A DNA stretch of 64,000 nucleotides, from assembly GCA_002336895.1 (NCBI GenBank), contig DDFC01000010.1:1-64000 (forward strand), given 5' to 3'. Positions 42,712 to 52,800 of this stretch are shown here, piece after piece. The notes under the pieces were generated by a model that ran no database searches, was not told the DNA's origin, and worked only from the letters and a program-made list of their open reading frames with translations. Within the stretch, counting starts at the first letter, position 1. Every line of letters begins with the position of its first letter. Both the position numbers and the translations under genes were made by a program. Source of the stretch: Verrucomicrobiaceae bacterium UBA1938. GTDB taxonomy: Bacteria; Verrucomicrobiota; Verrucomicrobiia; Verrucomicrobiales; Verrucomicrobiaceae.

Positions 42712-43070
42712 CTGTCGGCTGGTCGCGGCACTTCGATGGCCTCGCACTTCTCGCGCCAGCCGGGGAAGTTCCAGACATTGGGAAAGCCCTCGCACTGCTC
42801 CGGCTTCACGGGCTGGATGCGGCAGACGTTCACGCCTTCAAGGAAAAGGCATTCGCCATTGGGCTTGTCGATGATGCTCAGCCCTGTGCGGTTGGCATTG
42901 AGGCGGGTGCATTTCTCGATGAACTCGTCCCTCGGCATCTGCAAATACTCGGCGATGCGGGTGATCTCCTCGTCCGTGACGCGTACGTCTCCCGGCCAGC
43001 GGCAGCAGTTGCCGCAGCGCTGGCAGGCGTACCAGGGGGCGGAGGTGTCAAGCGGAGAGGATGAGGGCAT
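42708..43070 (-). CDS. YkgJ-family cysteine cluster protein
   Basis: 120 residues from ATG 43070 (MPSSSPLDTSAPWYACQRCG). Cysteines are in the family pattern: CQRCGNCCRWP near the N-terminus, then a single Cys in EKCTRLN, CLFL, VCRIQPVKPEQCEGFP. The C-x-x-C-x-x-C-C cluster and later C-R-x-x-P-x-x-C define the zinc/iron-chelating YkgJ family (formerly UPF0153). The function is unknown; metal binding is inferred. Convergent with the flavin protein, sharing four bases. Confidence 0.85.
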   Translation of the reverse strand: MPSSSPLDTSAPWYACQRCGNCCRWPGDVRVTDEEITRIAEYLQMPRDEFIEKCTRLNANRTGLSIIDKPNGECLFLEGVNVCRIQPVKPEQCEGFPNVWNFPGWREKCEAIEVPRPADS

Positions 43071-43188
43071 GGAAAGTATTCTGGTCGCGCAATGCTGCGC
43101 CGGGAGGCATAGTTCATGCGATGAACGGGTACATGCAACGAAGGTTTGAACATCGCCGCGCCAGACTGCGGCGCGAGCAGCTGCTGCG

Positions 43189-43824
43189 ATGAAACTGCAC
43201 CTGCTGCCTTCCATCACCCTGCTGCCCGCTCCTCACGACCGAGCGGACGACGAGCAGATCATCGAAGACTGGGCCCGCGGACTCGACTGGGTCAAATGGC
43301 TGCTGGGCAGCGTGCGCGCCCGTGTGGAGGTGCTGCTGGTGGAGGAGCCGGCGGAGTGGGACCACTTTGCGCAGCATCTGCTGCGGGAGGCCGTGGGGCC
43401 CGCGCTCAAAACCGCGTGGCAGTGCGCGCGAGCCAACGATCTCGACGGGCTCATCGGCGCGGCTGCACAGCTCTCCTCCCAGCTTCCACCTGAGGCACGC
43501 CAGCGCAGTCTGCAGGCCGGAGCCGTGCTGCTGAAATCCACCAAGCATGCGCGCTATCAGGGCGTGCTGGGCCGTCTGCGGGAGGCCGTGGATCAGGGCC
43601 GGTGTGGCAGCCACATCGCCATCGTCTGGGCCGCCGTGGGACACTTTTTCCAGCTCAGCCTGACGAATGTGATCGCCGAATATCTGCGGTTGGAGTGGGA
43701 CATGGCAGCGCGGGACACCACCGCTCAGCTGCCCTATGCCGGCAAGTCCAGCATCGCCGGACTTACCAGCCAGGTGATGCACGACCCCAGCGCAGAGGCG
43801 GCTCTGCGGGTGGTGGATGCATGA
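43189..43824 (+). CDS. Hypothetical helical protein
   Basis: 211 residues, without signal peptide or clear membrane helix. The chain is mainly helical, for example DDEQIIEDWARGLDWVKWLL and GHFFQLSLTNVIAEYLRLEW. A faint resemblance of the last third to the urease accessory protein UreF (helical, ending near a short-chain-residue stretch) is not strong enough for a call, and no urease genes are nearby. The start ATG 43189 precedes MKLHLLPSITLLP; it is divergent from the YkgJ gene by 118 bases. I do not recognise the family. Confidence 0.6.
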   Translation: MKLHLLPSITLLPAPHDRADDEQIIEDWARGLDWVKWLLGSVRARVEVLLVEEPAEWDHFAQHLLREAVGPALKTAWQCARANDLDGLIGAAAQLSSQLPPEARQRSLQAGAVLLKSTKHARYQGVLGRLREAVDQGRCGSHIAIVWAAVGHFFQLSLTNVIAEYLRLEWDMAARDTTAQLPYAGKSSIAGLTSQVMHDPSAEAALRVVDA

Positions 43825-43841
43825 CGTGAACAGACGACGGG

Positions 43842-45935
43842 TTAGAACTTCACCGTCACGCCCAGATTGGCGCCAAAGCCGGGTTCGTTGGAGCCGGAGC
43901 CGTGGTAGCGGTAGGTCTGGTTCAGCAGGTTGTCGAGAGCGGCGGTCAGGATGAGGTTTTCATTCACGGCATAGCCACCGCGCAGCGTCAGCACGCAGAA
44001 AGAGGAGGTGCCATTTGGGGGAATTCGCTGCGTGTCGAGCTGATCGGAGGTGTTCATGCGTCCGGCCTCACCATAAGTGAGGCAGACAAATTCCGACCAG
44101 AATCGGCTGTCGGTCGTCTGCCAGCGCACGCCTGCATAGCCGACGAGGGGGGAGATTTTGCCCAGCGGCTCGCGGCGCTTTTGCGTAGTCGTACCGAGAA
44201 ACTGATCCGCTTCACCCTCAACCCAGGCCACATGGCCAAAGACGCTCCAGTGCTTGTCGATCTGCCAGCGAGTGGAGAATTCAATGCCCTGCATGTAGCC
44301 GTTGCCACCGTTGGCCTTGGTGTCTTGCAGGGGCACGCTGGTGGAGCGGCGGATGATCAGGTTGTCCAGCTTGGTGTAAAAGTAGGCCAGGGTGGCGGAG
44401 AGTGTCTCCGTGTGCGCCTTGAGACCGATCTCATAGGTCAGGTATTTTTCCGGAGAGAGATCGGTGGCCGGTGTTTCCTTGCGTCCGGAGAGGGCCACGT
44501 CAAAGCGGGAGAGGTCGGAGAGATTCGGCGCGCGGAAGGCCTGCGACACACCGCCGTAGAGTGAGTAGCGGTCCCTCTCATCGAGATCGACGACAAAGCG
44601 CACGCTGCCGGAAAAGTTGTTCCAGCTGTTGGAGAAAGACTGCTGCGCCAGTGTGAAGGGATTCTGAAAGCTGCCGAGTCTGGCAGTGGCATGGGTGAAG
44701 CGCTCTCCAATGAAAATGTGCACACGATCTCCGATCTCGATGGCGTCCTGGATGTGGGCGCCCAGCAGGCTGTAAGTGGAGTTGTCAGCCACGGCACCTT
44801 GATAGGGATTGTCCGAGGCGTGCGACTGCACAAAGTCTTCATAGAAGTCCACGCCATAGACCAGCGTGCCAATGGGCGAGTCGCTGGTGAATTCCAGATC
44901 TGCACCCAGGGTGCTGAGGTCCACGTTGTTGTAGGAGCGAGTGCCGCCTCCGGTGACTCGGTACTGAGTCTCTCCTGCCGTCTGGAGGGAGACGGTGAGG
45001 CTGGCGTTGTCGATGAAGCTGTTCAGGTCCTGGCCTGCCAGTCGGACGTAGGACAGGCTGCGCTCCTGGTCAAAGAGGCGCACGCGGTCCGTGCCGATGG
45101 TGGTGCCTTCAAAGGAAACGCCGTAGATGGTGGAATGTGTGCGCCACACGTCGTTCTGGCGCACCTGCTGATGCACGGCGGTGAAAGTCCACGCATCATC
45201 CAGAGCCACGTCCAGCCTCACATCAAAGGCCCACTGATCGTAGCCGGTGTGCCGCTGACGCCGGCCACTGCCGTCCGTCACATCGCCAAACTGGCTGAGG
45301 GTCACTCCGGCATGCAATCCCCATTTCTGCCCTTCTCCGATGCTTGTTTCCAGATGCTCCACATTGCTGTGCTCTGCCGTGGAGTAGCGGTAGTCCGCAC
45401 GGCCATGGGAGAAGAAGCCGCCTTCGGCTTCACTCAGGTAGCCCGATCCTTTGGTGAAGGCGTTCACCGTGCCGCCGATGGCGTCGCTTCCGTACAACAC
45501 AGAGCCTTGAGATGGCAGCACCTCCACTTTATCGAGCCCGTATTGGTCGATCGTGTTCCAGTACTGGTTGGGGCCATCGCGGAAGGTGGAGTTGTTGAAG
45601 CGGATGCCGTCCACCATCATCAGGTTGCGAAAGCCGGTGAAGCCACGGACATAGGGAGAGCCCTGGCCGTTGGAGGTCTTCTGAATGGCCACGCCGGCTG
45701 TTTCCCGGAGCGCCTCGGGAAAGGTGCGTGTCAGCCGCTCTTCCATCTGCTTGGTGCTCAGCGTTTTCACGGCGGCAGGTACCTGGGCCAGAGGAGTGGC
45801 GCTCCTTGTGGCCGTGATCACCACCTCGGGCATGTCAGCGGGCTTTTTGGCTTTTTTCTTCTTATCTTCTTCTATCTCGGCGGAAAAGCTGACGGCGGTG
45901 AAGGCGAGCAGGAGTGGCAGGGAAAATCGATGCAT
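43842..45935 (-). CDS. TonB-dependent outer membrane receptor
   Basis: 697 residues from ATG 45935, which starts a signal peptide (MHRFSLPLLLAFTAVSFSAE). A TonB-box-like PEVVITATR follows a Lys-rich stretch, then the plug domain (FPEALRETAGVAIQKTSNGQ, YVRGFTGFRNLMMVDGIRFN, VEVLPSQGSVLYGSDAIGGTVN) and a barrel ending in the aromatic residue of GANLGVTVKF. It imports a large ligand such as a siderophore, cobalamin or oligosaccharide across the outer membrane using energy from TonB. The ligand is not readable. The 240-base upstream spacer contains nested inverted repeats but not a recognisable cobalamin riboswitch. Confidence 0.92.
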   Translation of the reverse strand: MHRFSLPLLLAFTAVSFSAEIEEDKKKKAKKPADMPEVVITATRSATPLAQVPAAVKTLSTKQMEERLTRTFPEALRETAGVAIQKTSNGQGSPYVRGFTGFRNLMMVDGIRFNNSTFRDGPNQYWNTIDQYGLDKVEVLPSQGSVLYGSDAIGGTVNAFTKGSGYLSEAEGGFFSHGRADYRYSTAEHSNVEHLETSIGEGQKWGLHAGVTLSQFGDVTDGSGRRQRHTGYDQWAFDVRLDVALDDAWTFTAVHQQVRQNDVWRTHSTIYGVSFEGTTIGTDRVRLFDQERSLSYVRLAGQDLNSFIDNASLTVSLQTAGETQYRVTGGGTRSYNNVDLSTLGADLEFTSDSPIGTLVYGVDFYEDFVQSHASDNPYQGAVADNSTYSLLGAHIQDAIEIGDRVHIFIGERFTHATARLGSFQNPFTLAQQSFSNSWNNFSGSVRFVVDLDERDRYSLYGGVSQAFRAPNLSDLSRFDVALSGRKETPATDLSPEKYLTYEIGLKAHTETLSATLAYFYTKLDNLIIRRSTSVPLQDTKANGGNGYMQGIEFSTRWQIDKHWSVFGHVAWVEGEADQFLGTTTQKRREPLGKISPLVGYAGVRWQTTDSRFWSEFVCLTYGEAGRMNTSDQLDTQRIPPNGTSSFCVLTLRGGYAVNENLILTAALDNLLNQTYRYHGSGSNEPGFGANLGVTVKF

Positions 45936-45976
45936 GGTTGTTGATAGGCTGTTTGCCAATCAAACATAGGCTTTTG

Positions 45977-46079
45977 CTGTGTCGCCACAGTGGATGCATC
46001 AATGTGGTAAAATGGATAAAAATGGCCCAAAATGAACGCCGAATGGGCGGGATAAGCCCAAGGCCGGTGGGTTTTGGGC
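45977..46079 (-). promoter_or_regulatory. Structured leader region upstream of the TonB receptor
   Basis: Between the receptor start and the AsmA-like gene lie nested inverted repeats: GCCCAAAA (46025-46032) with TTTTGGGC (46072-46079), enclosing TGGGC (46044-46048) with GCCCA (46056-46060). Closer to the start, CTGTG-TCGC-CACAG (45977-45990) makes a small hairpin that on the minus strand has a GCGA loop. They may fold as a leader RNA that controls the receptor. I could not match them to a known riboswitch. Confidence 0.35.
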
Positions 46080-46175
46080 TGGTTTACGACGCGAAAGCCC
46101 CTGCTGGTCAGACATGGCGCACCCAGAGGAGGGAGATACCACCGCGCATGTCGGAGAGATGTATTAAAACTCGGC

Positions 46176-46940
46176 CTATTTTCCGAGCAGGCTCTTCAGA
46201 CCACCGGCGTTGATCTTGGATTCTCCACCCTGAAGCAGGTTTTTCAGGGAGCCGCTGGCGCTGGCCTTGGCCGCTTCGGTGCTGATCTTGTTCAGCACCA
46301 GGGAGGTCAGTTCTGCTGCGGTGATGCCCGAGGAACCTGAGCCGAGATCTGTCAGTCGGATGTCCGGCAGGGTGGCCTTGGCATCGGCTCCGGGTACCAC
46401 TCCGGCCACGCTGGCGCTCAGCTTGGCACCGGTGATGAGGACTTCATTCACCTGAAGTTTGACGGACTTCTGCGGTTTGCCGTTTTCGGCGGGTGCAGCC
46501 TTGCTTTCACCGCCACTGCCTGATGCCTTGGCGGTCTGCTGGGAGACGAAGCTCTTAGCGTTGTCGGCGATGTGCTTCAGGTTGGTGCCATGCAGCCCTG
46601 CTTCCAGATTGATCTCGGGGTTGGTGATGTGGATGTGCTTGATGACGATCTTGTCTTTGCTGACGCTGTTGGTGTCCAGGGCCACTTCCGCACGTGCTAT
46701 GCGCACGGCATACGGGCCGGTGAAGCCTTTGGGATTGCCGATCTGGAAGCCCTCAATTGCACCCGTGCCGGAGAAGGGGGAGAGATTCACCTGATCCACC
46801 GTTACCGCTGTCTGCACCACCGGCGGCGTGCCCTTCTCAATGCCAAATTTGACGAGGTTGCCGAGCTGCGACCAGCCGAACCACAGGCCTGCTGCAATCA
46901 AAACCACGAGAACGATGACAATGCGGATGATCCATTTCAT
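46176..46940 (-). CDS. AsmA-like periplasmic protein, membrane anchored
   Basis: 254 residues from ATG 46940; a GTG two codons upstream is possible. An N-terminal membrane helix (MKWIIRIVIVLVVLIAAGLW) is followed by a region typical of AsmA/DUF748-type proteins: VDQVNLSPFSGTGAIEGFQI, GNPKGFTGPYAVRIARAEVA and IVIKHIHITNPEINLEAG, each ending a repeating beta unit. A Ser/Gly/Lys-rich linker follows, then a second beta region (LQVNEVLITGAKLSASV) and a helical C-terminus. AsmA-like proteins bridge the inner and outer membranes and are linked to lipid transport or outer-membrane assembly. This one is shorter than AsmA or TamB. It is in tandem after accA, with a terminator in between. Confidence 0.68.
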   Translation of the reverse strand: MKWIIRIVIVLVVLIAAGLWFGWSQLGNLVKFGIEKGTPPVVQTAVTVDQVNLSPFSGTGAIEGFQIGNPKGFTGPYAVRIARAEVALDTNSVSKDKIVIKHIHITNPEINLEAGLHGTNLKHIADNAKSFVSQQTAKASGSGGESKAAPAENGKPQKSVKLQVNEVLITGAKLSASVAGVVPGADAKATLPDIRLTDLGSGSSGITAAELTSLVLNKISTEAAKASASGSLKNLLQGGESKINAGGLKSLLGK

Positions 46941-47019
46941 AGGCACTCATTCTTTACAGCGCTGGCGTACTGTAAAGCATCAAAAAATGCGTGGAGCCCC
47001 GGGCATGCAAAAGAGTGAG

Positions 47020-47040
47020 AGCCGGGTGCGTGTCCCGGCT
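47020..47040 (-). terminator. Terminator downstream of accA
   Basis: AGCCGGG (47020-47026) pairs with CCCGGCT (47034-47040) across a seven-base loop. On the minus strand, CTCACTCTTTTGC follows. It lies 43 bases after the accA stop and separates accA from the AsmA-like gene. Confidence 0.65.
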
Positions 47041-47082
47041 TGATTGCATTCTGGTTTTTGTAGCGGGTCGCCCCGGCTTGGC

Positions 47083-48042
47083 TCAGCCTTCGGTGAACTG
47101 GCCCAGAGCGCGGAATTTCTGATAGCGCTGCTCCAGAAGCTGGGCGGTCGGGATGCTGTTGAGCTCCTTGATCGTGGCCAGCACGGCGTCCTTCAGGGAG
47201 TTTGCGGCGGTGACATGATCATTGTGCGCACCACCGAGAGGCTCGGGGACGATGCCGTCGATGATGCCCAGCTTGGAGAGATCCTGGGCGCTCAGCTTGA
47301 GGGCGGAGGCGGCTTCAGGGGCGTGCTCGCGGTGTTTCCAGAGAATGGCGGCGCAGCCTTCAGGGCTGATGACGGAGTAGTAGGCGTTCTCCATCATGAG
47401 CACCTTGTCTGCGATGCCGATGCCAAGGGCGCCACCGCTGCCGCCTTCGCCGATGACGACGGCGATGACCGGCGTGCGCAGGGTCATCATTTCGCGCAGG
47501 TTGAAGGCGATGGCCTCAGCGATGTTGCGCTCCTCAGCGCCGATGCCGGGGAAGGCTCCGGGGGTGTCGATCAGGGCCACGATGGGCAGGCCAAATTTTT
47601 CCGCCATGCGCATGAGTCGCAGGGCTTTGCGGTAGCCTTCAGGATGGGCGCTGCCAAAGTTGCGCAGCAGGTTCTCCTTGGTGTCGCGGCCTTTCTGGTG
47701 GCCCAGAATGGCTACGCGCTGACCACCAATGGTGGCAAAGCCGGCGGGCATGGCGTTGTCGTCGCCGATGTGGCGGTCTCCGTGCAGTTCCACGAACTCG
47801 TCGCAGATGTGCTTCACGTAGTCCAGCATGAAGGGGCGGGCGATGTGGCGGGAGATCTGCACACGCTGCCAGGGGGAGAGATTGGCGTGGATGTCGCGCT
47901 GCAGGGCGTCGGCCTTGGCTTCGAGATCAGCCACCTGCTGGGCCAGCTTGTCGCTGGGCTTGGCGGCCAGCTTCTTTTTGGCCTCCTCGATTTCTTCGCG
48001 GATTTTGACGATGGGCTTTTCGAATTCCAAAACTTGTTTCAT
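47083..48042 (-). CDS. accA: Acetyl-CoA carboxylase carboxyltransferase subunit alpha
   Basis: 319 residues, the usual length. Motifs: VLEFEKPIVKIREEIEEAKK at the N-terminus, LHGDRHIGDDNAMPAGFATI, GRDTKENLLRNFGSAHPEGYRKALR (split here for length: GRDTKENLLRNFG, then HPEGYRKALRLM), DTPGAFPGIGAEERN and IGEGGSGGALGIG forming the oxyanion site. With AccD it transfers the carboxyl group from biotin to acetyl-CoA to make malonyl-CoA for fatty acid synthesis in the cytoplasm. accD is not in the window. It is the last gene of a minus-strand group with the LysM and 175-residue proteins. Confidence 0.95.
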   Translation of the reverse strand: MKQVLEFEKPIVKIREEIEEAKKKLAAKPSDKLAQQVADLEAKADALQRDIHANLSPWQRVQISRHIARPFMLDYVKHICDEFVELHGDRHIGDDNAMPAGFATIGGQRVAILGHQKGRDTKENLLRNFGSAHPEGYRKALRLMRMAEKFGLPIVALIDTPGAFPGIGAEERNIAEAIAFNLREMMTLRTPVIAVVIGEGGSGGALGIGIADKVLMMENAYYSVISPEGCAAILWKHREHAPEAASALKLSAQDLSKLGIIDGIVPEPLGGAHNDHVTAANSLKDAVLATIKELNSIPTAQLLEQRYQKFRALGQFTEG

Positions 48043-48080
48043 GACGGTCGGGTTGGGAAAGAGGTGGGAGGGATGGCGGG

Positions 48081-49046
48081 CTACCTCACGAGGCTCAACT
48101 TTGACCCTTTGCGCACGAGCGCAAAGAGTTCTTCGATGTCTTCGCGGGAGAGGAAGATGCCGGTTTCGGCGGAAGGGGAGGGGGCTGGAACGGGCATGGC
48201 GGCCGGTGCTGCAGCACTGTGGGAGCCGGATTTTTTACCTTTGGCCGCAGGGGCGGCAGGCTGGGGCTCCTCCACCGGCGTGGCCTTGGCCACCGGGGGC
48301 GTGCGGATGCTCACGCCCGCCTTGGTGCCTGCGATCCATTTTTCGGCCTCGGCGTAGTTGGCGTCGGTGGAGAGCACCTGCTTGCCATCATAGACGGAGT
48401 TCTTGGCCAGGATGGACATCTCCACCGGCAGGCGGGTGCCAGGCGGCAGGCGGATGTCCTTGGCATCATAGACTTTGAAGAGGTACTCCTTTTCGCCCAC
48501 CTTGCGCAGCAGCATCACCTGCTTTTTGGCCACGCTGACGCCGAGATGGAAATCCATCGGGATGATGGTCAGGTGGTCGCCGGGCTGGAGGTTTAGACTC
48601 ATCAGTCCACTGGCACGGATGATGGAATCCACAGTGGTGTCGAACTTGGCGGCGATGCGGTTAAGGAAATCCCCCGGCTGCACGATGTAGTCCTTTTTAC
48701 CGGAGCTGGAGTTCGCCGAGTAGAGCTGGTCCATGTTGATCTCTCCGATGATGCGCATGGCCTCGGTGCACGTCTTGGAGTCGGGGAACTGCTGGCGCAG
48801 CTTGTAAAGGGCATCCCGCCCTTCCTCGATCTTGCCGTCCTTGATCAGCTCCACGGCAGCCTCAAAGCGGCGCACACCGGGGTCGATCCGCGGGCGGTCC
48901 TTGGCCTTCATGGAGGCGATGTCATGCTCCACCTGGCTCTCCTTGAGCAGGATGTTCATGTAAACCCAGTACCCCATGGCCAGCGTGCCGGCCACCAGGC
49001 CCACGGTGATGAGGAAAATCAGAAGTTTGATCTGAGTCTTAGCCAT
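48081..49046 (-). CDS. LysM-domain membrane protein
   Basis: 321 residues from ATG 49046 (MAKTQIKLLIFLITVG). One N-terminal membrane helix (about 7-30) is followed by a helical region with a TPR-like repeat, then a LysM domain at about 117-162 (YIVQPGDFLNRIAAKF, DSIIRASGLMSLNLQPGD) and a conserved beta domain (MDFHLGVSVAKKQVMLL, VGEKEYLFKVYDAKDIRLPPG) of the kind found in L,D-transpeptidase-related proteins but without a visible YkuD H-x-x-x-C-x-x-C-G motif. The C-terminus is Pro/Ala-rich. It should be an inner-membrane protein binding peptidoglycan. It lies between accA (38-base gap) and the 175-residue gene (23-base gap), probably one operon. Confidence 0.8.
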   Translation of the reverse strand: MAKTQIKLLIFLITVGLVAGTLAMGYWVYMNILLKESQVEHDIASMKAKDRPRIDPGVRRFEAAVELIKDGKIEEGRDALYKLRQQFPDSKTCTEAMRIIGEINMDQLYSANSSSGKKDYIVQPGDFLNRIAAKFDTTVDSIIRASGLMSLNLQPGDHLTIIPMDFHLGVSVAKKQVMLLRKVGEKEYLFKVYDAKDIRLPPGTRLPVEMSILAKNSVYDGKQVLSTDANYAEAEKWIAGTKAGVSIRTPPVAKATPVEEPQPAAPAAKGKKSGSHSAAAPAAMPVPAPSPSAETGIFLSREDIEELFALVRKGSKLSLVR

Positions 49047-49069
49047 TGCGGGAACCAGCAAACTTCAGC

Positions 49070-49597
49070 TCAGCCCAGCAGGCCGCGGCGTTTGAAATCG
49101 AAGAGGTTGATGTTCTGGGACTTCTCGATCATCTCCACGGTAAACTTGAGGAGGCAGATCTCCCAGGTGTCGTCCACACCCTGGATGACGGCGCGCATCG
49201 GGTTTCCGGAGGCGCGGATGTTGTCCAGCAGTTTGCCGGTGACTTCGTCCATGGATTCATGGATGATCTGCTCGCTGATGTCTCCTTTGCGGAATTTGAA
49301 GCCGTATTTGAGGATGGCCAGCTTGTGCAGGTTTTCACGGAGGAACTCGCCAAATCCAGCCACCTCCGGGCCAAATCCTTCAAAATCAAACTGGCCGGGC
49401 ATTTCCGGGCGCAGGATCAGCGGTTTTTCAGCCTCGATCCGGCCTTCGCGCACACGCACGGCACCGACGGTGTCCATGAGTTCCGTCACGATCTGGAACT
49501 CAAAATGGGTGCTGCCAAAGGTGTCGATGCGGCGGTCCGGCTCATGAAGCACGTGCGTGTTCTCCAGAGCGTATTGAATATCGAACTCGGTGGGCAT
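49070..49597 (-). CDS. Conserved hypothetical protein, 175 residues
   Basis: Cytoplasmic, mixed alpha/beta, no signal peptide or known motif. Notable stretches are FDIQYALENTHVLHEPDRRI, ILRPEMPGQFDFEGFGPEV and ILKYGFKFRKGDISEQIIHE. The C-terminus ends in a basic FDFKRRGLLG. It is the first gene of the group with the LysM protein and accA. I do not recognise the family and can add only that it is transcribed divergently from the PATR gene at 49884, across 286 bases that hold a run of GC-rich repeats and both promoters. Confidence 0.7.
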   Translation of the reverse strand: MPTEFDIQYALENTHVLHEPDRRIDTFGSTHFEFQIVTELMDTVGAVRVREGRIEAEKPLILRPEMPGQFDFEGFGPEVAGFGEFLRENLHKLAILKYGFKFRKGDISEQIIHESMDEVTGKLLDNIRASGNPMRAVIQGVDDTWEICLLKFTVEMIEKSQNINLFDFKRRGLLG

Positions 49598-49883
49598 GTC
49601 TTGGGGGATCGGTCAGATTAAACTGCTTGGACGCCGGGGCCAGCACTTTCTTGGTGTCTCTGCCCCGCTACGGGCAGGGTGGGAATAGGTGGCAGGGGCA
49701 GGTGGCTGCTGTGGATTGATGAGGGGGCGATGGCTGTCGATCCTGTGTTTTTTCGGCTTTTTGCCTAACGAGGACTGTTGGGTTGCTGTCGCGTCTTCCA
49801 GTTTCGAAACAATATAAAGCGGCACAGCGGGTTTTCGTGAGCAGGTTGACAGTGCCTTCTCCGTTGTTAACGGAACAAAAAAC

Positions 49884-52800
49884 ATGACCAGAGATACCGC
49901 GCCCGCCCCTGGCGCTCGTCTCAGTGATCTCCGCACTTTCTGCATAGGCTTGCTGATGGTGGTGCTTTCGGCATCCCATCTGCAAGCCACGGATTTCACT
50001 TGGACGGGTTCCACCAGCTCAGACTTTGCCACCGGCTCCAACTGGGGCGGCACTGCGCCCTCACCGACCGGTGGGGATGTGGGCTCTCCTGTGGCATGGC
50101 GTATCAATGTGCAGGGCACGGCGAACACCCTGGTGTACGCCGCAGCGCAAGGGCACACGGTGCTCAGCGGTGGCTCCAGCGGCAGGGCGCTCTTCATCGC
50201 CAATGGTGCCAACGGCTCCATGTCGATCACAGGCGGCATTTTTGAAAGCACCAGCACGTCTGCGGATGGCATGGTCAACGGACTGAATTCCGTGGGCCTG
50301 CTCAGCATCGATGGCGGCACCTACCGCAAGACCACTGGCACCGGAGCGGCGTCCATGTTTACGGTGTTTTATGCCGGCAGCGGTTTGAGCCAGGGCACTC
50401 TGGCCGTCAACAGCGGCTCCTTTGAAGTGACCACGCTGGATTTGCAAAACAGCACGGGCAGCTCCACTCAGCCAGCGGGTACGCCCGAGTCTGTGGTGAA
50501 TCTGAACGGCGGCGTGCTGTCTGTGGGCACCATCATACGCGGAAACACCTCCGCAGGGATCGACGCCGTGCTGAATTTCAACGGCGGCACCCTGCAGGCG
50601 CGGCAGGACAGCACCACGTTTCTTGCCGCACTGGGGCAGTTCACGGCGAATGTGCAGGCAGGTGGTGCCAGGGTGGATACGCAGACCTTCAATGTCACCA
50701 TTGCTGCGCCTTTGGTGCATGACAGCGCATTGGGGGCTACGGTGGATGGTGGCCTGACAAAGCTGGGCACGGGAGCCCTTACTCTCGCTGGATCGAACAC
50801 CTACACTGGCGGCACCTCCATCAACAACGGCATGATCGTTCTCAGCGCCGGAGACGACCGCCTGCCCACGAGCACGATCCTGACTCTCGGGGATGGCACC
50901 ACCAATGACAGTGGAAAGCTCAAGCTCGACTCCCGCAGTCAGACGCTGGCCGGGCTTCTCACCGCAGGCACCGGCACCGCCAACAGTGTCGTCAATGGCA
51001 ATGCCACCGCAGCCACGCTGACGCTCAATGTCAGCAGCACAGACACCTATGGTGGTCTGCTGGGTGGCACTGGCACCAATGAAAACAATTTCGGCCTGAC
51101 CAAAACTGGCGTGGGCACGCTGACTCTTTCCGGCACCAACACCTACACCGGTGCCACCAGCATTCAGGCCGGCACCCTGCAGGCCGGGGCAGCGGGGGGC
51201 GGCACCGTCTTTGGCACGAACTCCGCCGTCACCCTCGCCAATGTGGCAGGTGCCACGCTGGACCTCAATGGCTTCAACCAGACCATTGGCTCTCTGGCGG
51301 GTGGCGGCGGCACTGGAGGTCAGGTGTCGCTGGGGGCCGCCACGCTCACGCTGGGTGGCACCAATGCCAGCACGAGCTTTGCCGGCGTCATCAGCGGCAC
51401 TGGAGGCGCATTGATCAAAAACGGCACTGGCACGCTGACGCTCTCGGGTGCCAACACCTACACGGGTGCCACCACGGTGAATGCGGGCATCCTCACAGTG
51501 GGTTCTAATACGGCGCTGGGCACCACGGCGGGCTCCACGACTGTGGCCTCAGGGGCGACGCTGCTTCTGGCAAATGGCGTCAAAGTCACGGGTGAAACCG
51601 TGGCCATCACCGGCAGCGGTGGCAACAGCATGGGCGTGCTGCAAACGGTCAACGGTGGCAGTGCCGAATGGGCGGGTGTGGTGACGCTGCAGTCTGCCGG
51701 TGCCCGCCTGGGCGCGCAGGCCGGCGGCACGCTGACCGTCAGCGGAGGCATCCAGAATGGTGCCTCCAATATCCTGGCCATCTCAGGTGAGCTGGGCACG
51801 GGCACTGTCGTCATCAGCGGCAGTGGAAACACCTACACCGGTGCCACGCAGGTCATTCGTGGCATTTTAAAGCTGGGTTCTGCCAATGCACTGCCCACCG
51901 GCACCACGCTGGATGTGGACTCTCTTGCTGCTGCAGGGGTGAATGATGACGCCACCTTTGACCTCGGCGGCTTCAGCCAGACCATCGCCGTCCTGCAGCG
52001 CAGCGGAGGCAGCTTTGGCACAGGCGGCAGCTACATCACCAACAGCAGCTCCACGGCGGCCACTCTCACCATCACCTCAGGCAGCTACAGCGGCATCATC
52101 CGTGATGGTGCTGGCGTGGTGAATCTCTCTCTGAGCGGAGGCGGTAGTCTGACGCTCTCCGGTGCCAACACCTACACGGGTGTCACCACACTCTCTGGTG
52201 CCAGCACCGAACTGGTGGTGGCCAGCAACACCGCACTGGGTGGCACCGCTGGCGGCACAATCGTGGGGCTCGGTTCGCGCGTGGTGCTGGCCAATGGAGT
52301 GACGGTGACGGGAGAGACCATCACCGTCACCAACACTGGCGGGAACAACTACGGTGCGCTGCAGACCGCCACCAATGCCACCGCCGAGTGGGCGGGCAAC
52401 ATCGTCGTCACCGGCACGGATGCGCGTCTGGGCGGTGGTGTGGGCGGCACCTTGATCATTTCGGGGGTCATCAGCGGCAGCGCTCCCATCGTCTTCAGCC
52501 GTGCTGACAACTCCAGCACGATCCTCAAAGCCGTGAACACCTACACAGGGGACACCCAGCTTTTTAGCAATGGCACGGCCACCGGTTCTTCTCTCGTCAT
52601 CGGGGTGGACAATGCCATCAATGCCGCCAGCCGGCTCTCCGTCATCACCACGGTGGCCACCAAGTCCATCACGCTGGATCTCAACGGCCATGTGCTCACG
52701 CTGCGCGGACTGGACACCTCCGGCAACCACGCTTCCGGCGCGGTGCTCTCCGTGGCCAATAATGCGGCCTCCACCGCCTCCGTGCTCACGATTTCTGATC

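Noticed and set aside
43189..43824. UreF urease accessory protein
   Set aside because: Only a vague helical resemblance in the last third and no urease genes nearby.
45936..46175. Cobalamin riboswitch upstream of the TonB receptor
   Set aside because: The conserved B12-box and GCCACTG-type core are absent on the minus strand.
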